Numbered from the stretch's first letter, positions 1 through 7,300 are shown. The stretch: DNA of 8,676 bases from DASQVO01 sp035640715 (GCA_035640715.1 DASQVO010000447.1:1-8676); one strand, 5' to 3'. Notes: generated from the sequence alone by a model not told the origin. Numbers and translations are program-made.

Positions 1-72
1 GTGCCGTCTTCCCTCGTCGCTCGTCCCTCGCTCCTCAGTCCAGGCGGCGCCGCGCCCCTCCAGCTCGCTCAT
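1..72 (-). CDS. Partial CDS, N-terminus only, translationally coupled to the permease; possible ABC ATPase subunit
   Basis: On the minus strand the last bases of the permease read GGAGGTGACATGA. The ATG of a new frame overlaps the permease TGA stop as ATGA, and a near-perfect Shine-Dalgarno (GGAGGTGA) lies just before it. The new frame stays open for 24 codons to the window edge and begins MSELEGRGAAWTEERG, a hydrophilic stretch with no recognisable motif. By gene order the expected product is the nucleotide-binding subunit (SsuB/TauB type) that would power the importer. The Walker A motif would lie beyond the window, so that identity is inference from context only. The frame could instead encode another operon member. 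The overlap and ribosome-binding site are directly visible and make a real start here likely. Confidence 0.55.
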   Translation of the reverse strand, partial: MSELEGRGAAWTEERGTSDEGRRH

Positions 73-929
73 GTCACCTCCGCCAGCCGGAGGTGGTGCC
101 ATCGCAGCAGCCGGTGCTCCGCCCATACCAGCGCACGGTCAAGCGCCAGGCCGAGGATGCCGGCCCAGACCGTCGCGGCGAGGATGACGGGAAGATTGCC
201 CCCGCCCGAGCTGTAGTCGGCGATGAAAGCGCCGATGCCGGGCCCGTTGATCCGGCCGGTGATGTAGCCGGCGCCGATATCCAGGATGATCGCCACCGAG
301 GAGGCGAGCCTGATGCCCGTCGCGATGAACGGGGCCGCACTCGGCAGCGAGACCATCCGGATGGAGGCGAGCCGTGAGAAGCCGAAGGCCCGGTGCGTTT
401 CCTTCGCGACCGGATCCACGTCGTCGAGGCCGGCAATCGTGTTGTACAGGACCGGCCAGATGGCACCGTAGATGATCAGCGTGACCGACATCCGCAACCC
501 GGGCCCGAGCAGCAGGCTGACCAGCAGGATCAGCGCGACTGAGGGAATCGGGCGGAGAAACTCCACGATGGCCCGGGTAGCGACCCGCACGCCGGGCACG
601 CTGCCCAGCAGAACGCCGAGCGGGACCCCGACGGCCACCGTGATGCCGAGGCCCACCGCCCACGCCTCCAGGGTCGCGCCGAGGTCGGCGAGAAACCTGC
701 CGTTGCCGAGCAGGCCCGCGGCACGGGCCAGCACCGTCGAGGTGAGGGGCAGGACCGACTGGGGGATGACCCCTAGTCGGCCCAGTGCCTCGGCAAGCAG
801 CAGGAACACGACGATGCCGGTCAGCCCGCGCGCCCAGTGGGCGGTGCGGGCTGACCGGGCTGACCGGGCCGGTGACGCGCTCGCGGTCCGGGCCGGTGGC
901 ATGTCAGCGGTCATGGGTGCGTCGGGCAT
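69..929 (-). CDS. ABC transporter permease, TauC/SsuC (binding-protein-dependent) family
   Basis: Inner-membrane subunit of an ABC importer, 286 aa, a normal length for this family. After a charged, Ala/Arg-rich N-terminus (1-34) there are about six hydrophobic segments, near residues 36-52, 88-110, 127-143, 148-167, 205-220 and 247-267. The stretch EFLRPIPSVALI (123-134) is typical of SsuC/TauC permeases. The cytoplasmic EAA loop that contacts the ATPase is visible at about 176-200 (ETHRAFGFSRL...SLP). The ATG at 929 is 6 nt past the SBP1 stop and has no strong Shine-Dalgarno. In-frame ATGs at 914 and 902 are alternatives, so translation may depend on coupling to SBP1. The 3' end overlaps the next gene by ATGA. 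Substrate is unknown: relatives carry sulfonates, taurine, nitrate or pyrimidine-type thiamine precursors. Confidence 0.93.
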   Translation of the reverse strand: MPDAPMTADMPPARTASASPARSARSARTAHWARGLTGIVVFLLLAEALGRLGVIPQSVLPLTSTVLARAAGLLGNGRFLADLGATLEAWAVGLGITVAVGVPLGVLLGSVPGVRVATRAIVEFLRPIPSVALILLVSLLLGPGLRMSVTLIIYGAIWPVLYNTIAGLDDVDPVAKETHRAFGFSRLASIRMVSLPSAAPFIATGIRLASSVAIILDIGAGYITGRINGPGIGAFIADYSSGGGNLPVILAATVWAGILGLALDRALVWAEHRLLRWHHLRLAEVT

Positions 930-935
930 AAGCCG

Positions 936-1916
936 TCAGTGGAACAGCAGCGAGCTGACGTTGAGCGGGCTGGACAGCAATCCGCCGCTGCTCATCAGCG
1001 AGGTGACGCGCTGCAGGTCGCTGGCGTTCAGCGTGCTCGGGTAGTCGTTGACCGGCACTGCCGCGGCGGCGCTGTCGCTGATCTTGATGTAAGTGGGCAG
1101 GATGCTCCTGACCGCCGCCGGGTTGGCGTCGGCGTAGGCCTGGGCCTTGAACATGGCGGTCTGGAAGGCGCGGGCCGCGTTCGGGTTCTGCTGCGCCCAG
1201 GACTGGGTGGCGAAGTAGCCCGACATCGGGAAGTTGGCGGCCGGGCCGGAGCAGGAAGAGACGACGGGCTTGGCGCCGTCGCCGGTCTCCGCGCTCGCGA
1301 GGAAGGGCTCGACCGCGCTGATGGCGTCCACCTTGTGGGCCTTGAGCGCGGCCACCATGTCGGGGAACGGGATCACGGTGTAGTTCACCTTGGACGGATT
1401 GACCCCATCCGCCTTGAGCACCGCGTTCGCCGTCAGCGTCTGGATGTTGTTCGTGAGGTTCACGGCCACCGTCTTGCCGGCGAGGTCCGTTGGCTTGGTG
1501 ATCCCGGACGACGGCAGGGCGGCGATCTCGAAGGTGTCCGGCTTGCACGCCGTGCCCTCGACCAGGAGCTTCAGCTGCGCCTCGCCCTTAGCCTGTGCCT
1601 CCAGATAGGAGACGTAGTTGGCGCCGGCGATGATGTCGACGGTTCCGTGCAGCATGTCGGGGAGTGCCTGGGTGCTCTGGGTGACCGGGTCGATGGTGAC
1701 AGTCAGGCCGGCCCGCTTGAAGTAGCCGTTCTTGACCGCCAGGTAGAGCGGCGCGTCATCGACGACCGGCAGGGCGCCCACGACGATGTGCGCATCCCCG
1801 GGCTTGGTGGCCGAGCCCGGTGAGCCTGAACTGCTGCCGCAGGCGGCAGCGAGCAGCGCGACAGCCAGGCCAGCGGCCGCTGCGAACGATGCTCGGCCGA
1901 GGCGGTTAGACCTCAT
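936..1916 (-). CDS. ABC transporter substrate-binding lipoprotein, SsuA/TauA/NMT1-like (SBP1)
   Basis: Extracytoplasmic binding protein, 326 aa. It starts with a positively charged n-region and a hydrophobic stretch, then LLAAAC with the lipobox cysteine at residue 26, so it should be lipid-anchored. The mature part has family features: VGALPVVDDAPLYLAVKNGYFK (roughly 46-67, the first beta-strand and ligand loop), GANYVSY near 98-104, SSGITKPTDLAGKTVAVN near 136-153, and VDAISAVEPF near 196-205. Cys124 and Cys222 are shared with the neighbouring paralogue and could form a disulfide. The ATG at 1916 is preceded by AGGAG with a 5-nt spacer. It lies directly upstream of the permease and is probably co-transcribed with it. 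It is clearly a tandem paralogue of SBP2, with well over half of the mature residues identical by eye. Confidence 0.93.
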   Translation of the reverse strand: MRSNRLGRASFAAAAGLAVALLAAACGSSSGSPGSATKPGDAHIVVGALPVVDDAPLYLAVKNGYFKRAGLTVTIDPVTQSTQALPDMLHGTVDIIAGANYVSYLEAQAKGEAQLKLLVEGTACKPDTFEIAALPSSGITKPTDLAGKTVAVNLTNNIQTLTANAVLKADGVNPSKVNYTVIPFPDMVAALKAHKVDAISAVEPFLASAETGDGAKPVVSSCSGPAANFPMSGYFATQSWAQQNPNAARAFQTAMFKAQAYADANPAAVRSILPTYIKISDSAAAAVPVNDYPSTLNASDLQRVTSLMSSGGLLSSPLNVSSLLFH

Positions 1917-2020
1917 TGACGCTCCTATCGTGAATCACGGGCCAGACGGCCCCGTCAAATGGTGCGGCGGCCAGCAGCGACGATAATGCAGGCCTCCCGG
2001 CCCCAGGAAAACCTTCGTTG

Positions 2021-2051
2021 TCATGGTGCGCCATGATTATTACGTGACGTA
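2021..2051. promoter_or_regulatory. Two adjacent perfect dyads upstream of SBP1
   Basis: TCATGG-TGCG-CCATGA (2021-2036) is an inverted repeat with 6-bp arms and a 4-nt centre. It is followed 4 nt later by TACGT-G-ACGTA (2041-2051), an inverted repeat with 5-bp arms around one base. They sit 105-135 nt upstream of the SBP1 start codon on the minus strand, where operators or the 5' UTR would be. No T-run follows, so a terminator is unlikely. I do not recognise a regulator for either site. Confidence 0.3.
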
Positions 2052-2109
2052 GGGGGGCTCAAGTGCGATAGATGCGGAAGTTACGCAAAGTTTCCCTTTT
2101 CGTCCGTTA

Positions 2110-2135
2110 TGACAATATGTGTCAATTATATGACA
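2110..2135. promoter_or_regulatory. Alternating TGACA/TGTCA array, candidate operator overlapping promoter-like hexamers
   Basis: Plus-strand order is TGACA (2110-2114), 5 nt, TGTCA (2120-2124), 6 nt, TGACA (2131-2135): three half-sites in alternating orientation forming two overlapping palindromes. On the minus strand, which carries SBP1, the AT-rich centre reads TATAAT (2125-2130) and TTGACA (2120-2125). Neither hexamer has a good partner at normal spacing, so the promoter itself is not proven. The position, about 200 nt upstream of the SBP1 start, suits a repressor or activator site for the SBP1-permease operon. The binding protein is unknown. Confidence 0.4.
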
Positions 2136-2170
2136 GTTGGTAGCTGCACCTGGCTGTGAACTCTGCCGCA

Positions 2171-2184
2171 GTGACGTGGATCAC
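2171..2184. promoter_or_regulatory. GTGA-N6-TCAC dyad, Crp/GlxR-like core
   Basis: GTGACGTGGATCAC matches the core of the Crp-family consensus TGTGA-N6-TCACA in eight of eight core positions. It lacks the outermost T and A (flanks are A and G). It lies about 36 nt upstream of the TGACA array relative to SBP1. Crp-type sites are known from actinobacteria, but a 4+4 core match arises often by chance in a GC-rich genome. Confidence 0.25.
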
Positions 2185-2206
2185 GCGGCACACACACCGT
2201 TAGCGC

Positions 2207-2234
2207 GGTCCGTCCAGCCATTACCGGACGGGCC
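2207..2234 (-). terminator. GC-rich hairpin downstream of SBP2, possible terminator or attenuator
   Basis: Arms GGTCCGTCC (2207-2215) and GGACGGGCC (2226-2234) pair in 8 of 9 positions around a 10-nt loop. The hairpin lies about 64 nt past the SBP2 stop in the direction of its transcription. There is no T-tract, as is usual for actinobacterial hairpin terminators. It would limit read-through into SBP1 and the permease. Confidence 0.35.
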
Positions 2235-2297
2235 GCCGTCCCCCGGGCCACGGGCCGCTTAACGTGCATACCGCCTTGTGCCCGGCGCCCGGGCCGG

Positions 2298-3287
2298 TCA
2301 GCGGAACAGCAGGGGCTGGACGCTGAACTGGTGGTTTATCAACCCGCCCGTGAACATCAGGCTGGCGACGCGCTGCACGTGCGTCGCATCCAGCGTGGTG
2401 GGGAACTGCCCGAGGTTGACGATCGCGGCCTGTTCGCTGGTGAGCTTGATATAGGTGGGGAGAACCTGCTCAACGGCCGCCCGGTCGGAGTCGGCTAGCG
2501 CCTGCCCGCGGGCCATGGCCGCCTGGAAGGCGCGGGCGGTGTGCGGGTATTTCTGCGCCCAGGCCTGGGTGGCGAAATAGCCGGAGATGGGGAAGTTGGC
2601 GGTCGGCCCGGTGCAGGTCGAGAGGATGGTGTCCGCGCCCACGTTCAGCTCCGCCGCCGTGATGAACGGCTCGACCGCGCTGATGGCGTCCACCTGGTGC
2701 GCCTTGAGCGCGGCGGCCATCTGGGGGAACGGCACCAGCTTGTAGTGCACGGTCGCAGGGTTCACGTTGGCCGCCTTGAGCGCCGTGTTGGCCAGCAGCG
2801 TCTGGATGTTGTTGAGCACGTTGACGGCGATGGTCTTGCCGGCCAGCTGTGCGGGGATGGTGATGCCCGAGGACGGCAGCGTCAGGACATCGAACGTGTC
2901 GCTGCTGCAGGCGATCCCGTCGACGAGGACCTTGAATTTCAGCTTCCCGCCGCTGGCGAGCTGGGACTGGAAGAACGAGACGTAATTCGCGCCGCCGATG
3001 ATGTCGACCTTGCCCTGCTCCATCTCGGGGATCGCGTCGGGGCTCTTGGTGACGGGGACGACCTTGACGGTGAGGCCCTCCTGCTTGAAGTAGCCGTTCT
3101 TGATGGCCAGATACAGCCCGGCGGTGTCAACGACGGGCAGGGCGCCGACGGTGAGATGGGTTTTCTCGAGGCCAGCAGGGCGCGGTACGGTGGCCGCGCT
3201 GGAACTGCTGCACGCAGCGGCAGTCAGCGCCACGGCGAGGCCGACGGCGGCGGCCAGGAATACCCGTCCTGCGCGGTTGAGCCTCAT
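2298..3287 (-). CDS. ABC transporter substrate-binding lipoprotein, SsuA/TauA/NMT1-like (SBP2), paralogue of SBP1
   Basis: Predicted lipid-anchored solute-binding protein, 329 aa. Two adjacent ATGs exist (3290 and 3287). I chose 3287 because AAGGAG then stands 4 nt away rather than 1, and because the protein then begins MRLNRAGR, aligning with SBP1 (MRSNRLGR). The signal peptide ends in ALTAAAC with the lipobox cysteine at residue 26. Family segments match SBP1: VGALPVVDTAGLYLAIKNGY near 47-66, GANYVSF near 99-105, SSGITIPAQLAGKTIAVN near 139-156, and VDAISAVEPF near 199-208. Cys127 and Cys225 match Cys124 and Cys222 of SBP1. The two proteins differ mainly around 105-135 and 210-225, regions that may tune ligand choice. 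It likely feeds the same permease, possibly with a different ligand or affinity. No ATPase or permease lies beside it on its upstream side. Confidence 0.93.
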   Translation of the reverse strand: MRLNRAGRVFLAAAVGLAVALTAAACSSSSAATVPRPAGLEKTHLTVGALPVVDTAGLYLAIKNGYFKQEGLTVKVVPVTKSPDAIPEMEQGKVDIIGGANYVSFFQSQLASGGKLKFKVLVDGIACSSDTFDVLTLPSSGITIPAQLAGKTIAVNVLNNIQTLLANTALKAANVNPATVHYKLVPFPQMAAALKAHQVDAISAVEPFITAAELNVGADTILSTCTGPTANFPISGYFATQAWAQKYPHTARAFQAAMARGQALADSDRAAVEQVLPTYIKLTSEQAAIVNLGQFPTTLDATHVQRVASLMFTGGLINHQFSVQPLLFR

Positions 3288-3399
3288 CATGCTCCTTCAA
3301 GCGAATGGACCGGCAGACCGGAGGCGATGCGGCAAATAGGTACATCTCCGCCCCGGGCAGCTACATACCGTATCAGTGCCGGGAGGTGCGGGTAGGGAG

Positions 3400-3590
3400 T
3401 TCGCTGGCGGCCCTGCACCCGCCCGGTGAGCCAGGACCCCACCGCGGCGTCCAGCGCCGCAGCGTCCACTGCCTCCACAGCCCGGCGAGTGCCGGCCTCG
3501 CCACTATGGCGGGCCGTGGCAGGGGGAGAGGACGGCGCAGGGGAACGAGGGCGAGGAAGAGGCCGGCGGTATGCCGGCGCCCGGCGGTGA
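3400..3590 (-). pseudogene. Decayed ISAs1-family transposase fragment, N-terminal region only
   Basis: On the minus strand the segment near 3470-3405 encodes AVEAVDAAALDAAVGSWLTGR. This closely resembles the (T)xRRVL-AVDADALDAA-GAWLAGR segment that ends the N-terminal associated domain of ISAs1-type (H-repeat) transposases, just before the AVDGKTLRG motif. Upstream, near 3575-3520, the bases resemble the usual RRGVRYRLAGLLALAVCAVLAG coding stretch, but it is split over frames (RRAPAYRR in one, LFLAL in the next, CAVL after another shift) and a TAG follows. The catalytic DDE part and AVDGKTLRG are absent, and similarity stops near 3400. I see at least two frameshifts and an internal deletion. 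The family call rests on recalled consensus, not a search. No terminal inverted repeats were found. Confidence 0.45.
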
Positions 3591-3652
3591 AAGTTGCCGC
3601 CAGATGAGTGGCCGCTGGCCGTAGGTAAAATTTCTATCAGCGCAACCGGCAG

Positions 3653-3925
3653 CTAAATTGTTCGACGCGCGCTATTTGCGGCGCGCCGGGCTGCCGGCCT
3701 CAGTGGCGAACCGCCCGGTTCCCAGCCAATGGTTATGCCTTCGGGCGAAGGATCTTTACTGCCGTAGCGATCTTCTAACTCTGCTGCCCAGCCGTCCGCA
3801 TCTATGCACGATCCGTGCAAGAGCACATACAGTACGTGTCGGCTCTGCCGTCTGGCCGTTCGCATCGTTATGCGCCTATGGCATTTCCGCTTAATGTGTA
3901 GCGGATTGCTTTCAGGCGATCGCAT
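3653..3925 (-). CDS. Doubtful 90-codon ORF, no recognised family
   Basis: The frame encodes a basic N-terminus followed by a more protein-like stretch containing CIDADGWAAELEDRYG and then EGITIGWEPGG. I recognise no family. There is no Shine-Dalgarno before the first ATG (3925) or an internal ATG near 3862. Codon choice is less GC-rich than in neighbouring genes. An opposite-strand frame (3658-3894) is equally open, so openness proves little. It may be a remnant of acquired DNA beside the ISAs1 fragment, or chance. Confidence 0.15.
   Translation of the reverse strand: MRSPESNPLHIKRKCHRRITMRTARRQSRHVLYVLLHGSCIDADGWAAELEDRYGSKDPSPEGITIGWEPGGSPLRPAARRAANSARRTI
3805..3840. repeat. Adjacent dyads in the divergent spacer
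   Basis: TGCACG-ATC-CGTGCA (3805-3819) is a perfect inverted repeat with a 3-nt centre. It is followed by an imperfect dyad, GCACATAC-A-GTACGTGT, ending near 3839. A third small dyad, CGCAT-CGTT-ATGCG, follows at 3861-3874. They may be protein-binding sites, stem-loops or remains of mobile DNA ends. No regulator is recognised. Confidence 0.3.
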
Positions 3926-4038
3926 TGAGTCATATTAACTTTCTGTAATCGAACGGTAAGCGCATCGTTAGGGCAGCGTCATCGCAGGTCAGGGTGCTGA
4001 GGCTGGAGCGCCGCAATGACAGCCCTATGCCATCCAGA

Positions 4039-4087
4039 GCGGTAACATCACTGGGCGGTAACATCACTGGTCACCGGTCATCACCGG
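4039..4087 (+). repeat. Perfect 16-bp tandem duplication followed by TCACCGG repeats
   Basis: GCGGTAACATCACTGG occurs twice, back to back (4039-4054 and 4055-4070), with no mismatch. It is followed directly by TCACCGG (4071-4077) and TCATCACCGG (4078-4087), so the ATCAC(T/C)GG core appears three times and a shorter form once. It lies about 270-320 nt upstream of the conservon start. It could be an array of direct-repeat operators for cvnA or a replication-slippage duplication. Confidence 0.6.
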
Positions 4088-4357
4088 ACTGAGCGCAGGT
4101 TTGTGCGCGATGCCCTCGTGCCGTCTACTGCAACCTGGACAGAATTACTTGAGAGACGCCATGGGCGGCAGTCGGAAGATGATTACATGTCCTTACCGTT
4201 TTCCGAGTCTGACGCTAGAGTTGCCTCGGTCGTCTGGCAGTCCTTGGCGCTGCGGCGAACGTTGCTTGGGAAAGAGGGGTACGGATGTTGTGCGGCTTCT
4301 GCAGTCGCGGCCTGAAGCCTGTCCCTAGAACCCCTGCTGGTGCGAGGTGCGAACGCT

Positions 4358-7300
4358 GTGCGTAAGCGACCGGTGACAAGACAGCGTGAGGGGGGCGCCG
4401 CACCCGGCGTACCGCCCGCCGCCGACGCCGCCGTTGCCGCCGGAGAGGGCGCCGGGGACACTGCCGCGCTGTCCGTGGCCGCCGGCTCGCCTGCATCGCC
4501 GGTGCCGCCGTCACCCGGCGATGCGGACGACGCATCCAAGCCCGCGGCGCGGCGCGGCGGCTCGCGGCTGGCGCTCAGCAACTGGCGGGTGCGCCGGCGG
4601 CTCATCGCCCTCATTGCCGTGCCGACGATCGCCGCCGGGATCCTCGGCGGTCTGCGGATCAGCTCCGCCCTGGGCAGTGCGATCGCATTCAAGCGGGTCC
4701 AGCAGCTCGCCGTGCTCAACAGCGACGTCATCCGGCTGGCGCAGAACATGGAGGACGAGCGCGACCTCACGGCCGGATTCATCGCCGCAGGCAGGCCGGC
4801 CGGTGCGCTGCATGACCAGCTTACGGCCCAGTGGTCCGCCACCAACGCGGCGGCGCAGCAGGTAACCGGGTTCGCGGGCAGCATCGGCGGCTCATATCCC
4901 GCTGTGACCCGGCAGGACCTCTCCGCGGTGCTCGCCAGGATCAGTGACCTGGATCAGCTCCGCAGCGTCGTGGTGAACAGCCAGATCCCCACCACGGCGG
5001 TGATCGGGGACTACACCAACTCGGTCGCGACCCTCCTGACGTTCACGAGCATCATCGGAACCGGCAGCAACGACTCCCAGCTGGCCAACGATGTCATCGT
5101 GCTCACCGCGCTCGCGAGGGCCGAGGACCAGGCGTCAGAACAGCGCGGGACGCTTTACTCCGCCCTGGTGGCCGGCCGGTTCCCGCCGGGCGGCTTGGCC
5201 AGCCTCCAGTCGGAAGAGGCGCAGCAGGCCGCCGACCAGGCTGACTTCCAGAGCTCGGCGTCCCTGGCCGAGCAGCAGGCCTTCCAGAACACCGTCAGCG
5301 GCACGCAAGTCGACCAGGCGGCGCTCGAGGAATCCCTGGCCGCATCGAGCGGGTCGGGTAACGGGCGGCTCACCATCGGCGTGGCGCCCTCGGCCGCCGC
5401 CAGTGACTGGTACCAGAACATGACGTTCACAGTCGGCAAGATGCGCTCCGTTGAGCAGGGACTGGTCGGCGGGATCGTCAACCGCAGCCAGGCCCTCCAG
5501 TCGTCGGCCATCCGCTCCGCGGTCATTATCAGCGCCATCACGCTGGCCCTGCTCCTGCTGGTCCTGCTGATCACGACCTTCGTCGCGCGGTCCATGATCC
5601 GCCCGCTCCGCAGGCTGCGGGAGGATGCCCTCGATATCGCCGGCACCCGGCTTCCCGGCATGGTGCGCAGGCTCAGCGAGGCAGGGGGTGAGGGCGGGAG
5701 CGCCGAGATCGAGCCCATCGGCGTGGCCTCCACTGACGAGATCGGGGAAGTCGCGCGGGCCTTCGATCAGGTGCACCGGGAAGCCGTCCGGCTGGCGGCG
5801 GATGAGGCCATGCTGCGCGGCAACCTGAACGCCATGTTCGTGAACCTGTCCAGGCGCAGCCAGTCGCTGATCGAGCGCCAGATCGCGCTCATCGACTCCC
5901 TCGAGCAGGGCGAGCAGGACTCCGAGCGGCTGAGCAGCCTGTTCCGCCTTGACCACCTGGCGACCCGGATGCGCCGCAACTCGGAGAACCTCCTGGTCCT
6001 CGCGGGGCACGAGATGTCACGCCGGTGGAGCCAGCCCGTTCCGCTCGTTGACGTGCTGCGCGCTGCCGTCTCCGAGATCGAGCAGTACGAGCGGGTCGTG
6101 CTCAACGTTCAGCCCGGGATCGCGGTCGTCGGCCAGGCGGTCAACGACGTTGTCCACCTCGTCGCGGAGCTTCTCGAGAACGCCACGACGTTCTCACCCG
6201 AAGACGCCCAGGTCTACGTCTCCGGGCAGCCACTGACCAGCGGTGGCGTGCTGATCGATATCACCGACAGCGGCGTCGGCATATCGGACCAGGAGATGGC
6301 GCAGATGAACTGGCGGCTCGACAACCCGCCCGTGGTCGACGTGGCGGTATCGAGGCGGATGGGCCTGTTCGTGGTCGGGCGCCTCGCGGCCCGGCACGGA
6401 GTCCGGATCCGGCTGCGGCACGCGCCGTCCGGAGGACTGACTGCGCTGGTGTGGCTGCCGGACACGGTCGCGGCACAGGAAGGCCCGCCGCTTGGCCGGC
6501 TGCGCCGCTTCGAAGTGGAGGACTACGGGGCAGGGCCGTCCCTTTCGGCTCCTCCAGTGAGCGGGTCCGGCGGAGCCCTGCCGTCGCGGCCGGGGCTTGC
6601 CGCGGCCGGCGAGGCGGCGGCCCGGGCGGCCGCGGCCGCCCGGCTCCCGAGATTCTCGCCACCATCGTCGACGCCCCCGAATCCGGTGGCCGGCAACGGC
6701 TCGCAGTGGGTGGCGGGCAACGGCCCGCAGCCGGCGTCCGGCTCGCCGGCGAACGGCGCTGGGCGCCCCGCCGGGCCCGGCAACGTGCCCGGCCAGGGTG
6801 TCCCGCTCGGCCCGGCTGCCATGACCGACGCGCCGGGTACAGATGCGTGGGGAGAATCTGCTGCTCCGGGGGCAGGAGTCCGGGGCGGCAATGCCGGAGG
6901 CCCTCCGGACCCGCAGGCGGCACCCGGCTCAGCGGTCCCGCAGGGCCCGCCGAACGCCTCCGCCGACTCCCCGGACGGCAACGTCCGGGTACCGGTGCCC
7001 GCGGATAACGGACACGAGCAGCGGCTGCCGATCTTCGATTCGCTAGAGTCCGACTGGTTCCGCCGCGGCGGGACAACACACACGGCCACTCAGGATCAGG
7101 CCAGGCCGAGGCGGGAGTCGTGGAGTTCTCCGGCAGACGACGGCTGGCGGGCCGCGCAGACGGTGGCCTCGCCAGCGGCAGGGGGGATGACAGCGGCGGG
7201 CCTGCCGCGGCGCGTGCCGCGGGCAAACCTCGTTCCCGGGTCGGCAGGCGACCCTGAAATGAGCGGTGGGGGGCTCACCCGCTCGCCAGAGGAAGTTCGT

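Larger units (their letters stand above)
1917..2297. other. 381-bp spacer between the two binding-protein genes, rich in dyads
   Basis: This gap separates the SBP2 stop from the SBP1 start on the minus strand. It is more AT-rich in its centre (about 2035-2140) than the coding sequence. It contains a GC-rich hairpin near SBP2 (2207-2234), a GTGA-N6-TCAC dyad (2171-2184), an alternating TGACA/TGTCA array (2110-2135), TACGTGACGTA (2041-2051) and TCATGG-TGCG-CCATGA (2021-2036). The likely reading is that SBP2 transcription is attenuated here and SBP1-permease has its own regulated promoter. A 42-codon minus-strand ORF (1906-2034) overlaps the SBP1 start but has no Shine-Dalgarno and is probably not real. 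Confidence 0.7.
3291..4357. other. Divergent spacer between the transporter and the conservon, about 1.07 kb, lower GC
   Basis: This region separates SBP2 (minus) from the conservon (plus). From about 3600 to 4330 it is visibly richer in A and T than the flanking genes. It must hold promoters for both blocks, but I could not pick convincing -35/-10 pairs. It contains an eroded ISAs1 transposase fragment (about 3400-3590), dyads at 3805-3819 and 3861-3874, a 10-bp direct repeat CGCATCGTTA at 3861 and 3961 (exactly 100 bp apart), and a perfect 16-bp tandem repeat at 4039-4070. Several ORFs of 60-90 codons occur. None has a good ribosome-binding site or a recognisable family. The content fits a former insertion site that is now decaying. 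Confidence 0.6.

Noticed and set aside
1906..2034. 42-codon minus-strand ORF (MAHHDNEGF...) overlapping the SBP1 start, possible leader peptide
   Set aside because: No Shine-Dalgarno, its ATG lies inside the TCATGG dyad, and there is no run of regulatory codons. It is likely chance.
2120..2125. TTGACA as a -35 box for SBP1 on the minus strand
   Set aside because: No acceptable -10 lies 16-18 nt downstream (it reads about CGAAAA). The TATAAT nearby is on the wrong side of it.
3715..3735. T-loop-like GGTTCCCAGCC suggesting a tRNA
   Set aside because: The base after GGTTC is not a purine as the T-loop needs, and no acceptor or anticodon stems could be built around it.
3658..3894. 78-codon plus-strand ORF in the divergent spacer
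   Set aside because: Composition is odd (Cys, Arg and Leu rich), no family or ribosome-binding site is visible, and it is antisense to another doubtful ORF.
4039..4087. CRISPR-like array
   Set aside because: The copies are directly adjacent with no spacers and are far too short.
4103..4315. 70-codon plus-strand ORF upstream of cvnA
   Set aside because: Weak ribosome-binding site, no recognised family, and a second overlapping frame of similar length is also open.
4183..4884. Long minus-strand ORF (233 codons) opposite the cvnA start
   Set aside because: It is a shadow of the GC-rich cvnA coding sequence with no domain or ribosome-binding site.
6261..7226. 321-codon minus-strand ORF opposite the cvnA C-terminal tail
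   Set aside because: It is Pro/Arg/Ala-rich shadow translation created by low-complexity high-GC coding on the other strand.
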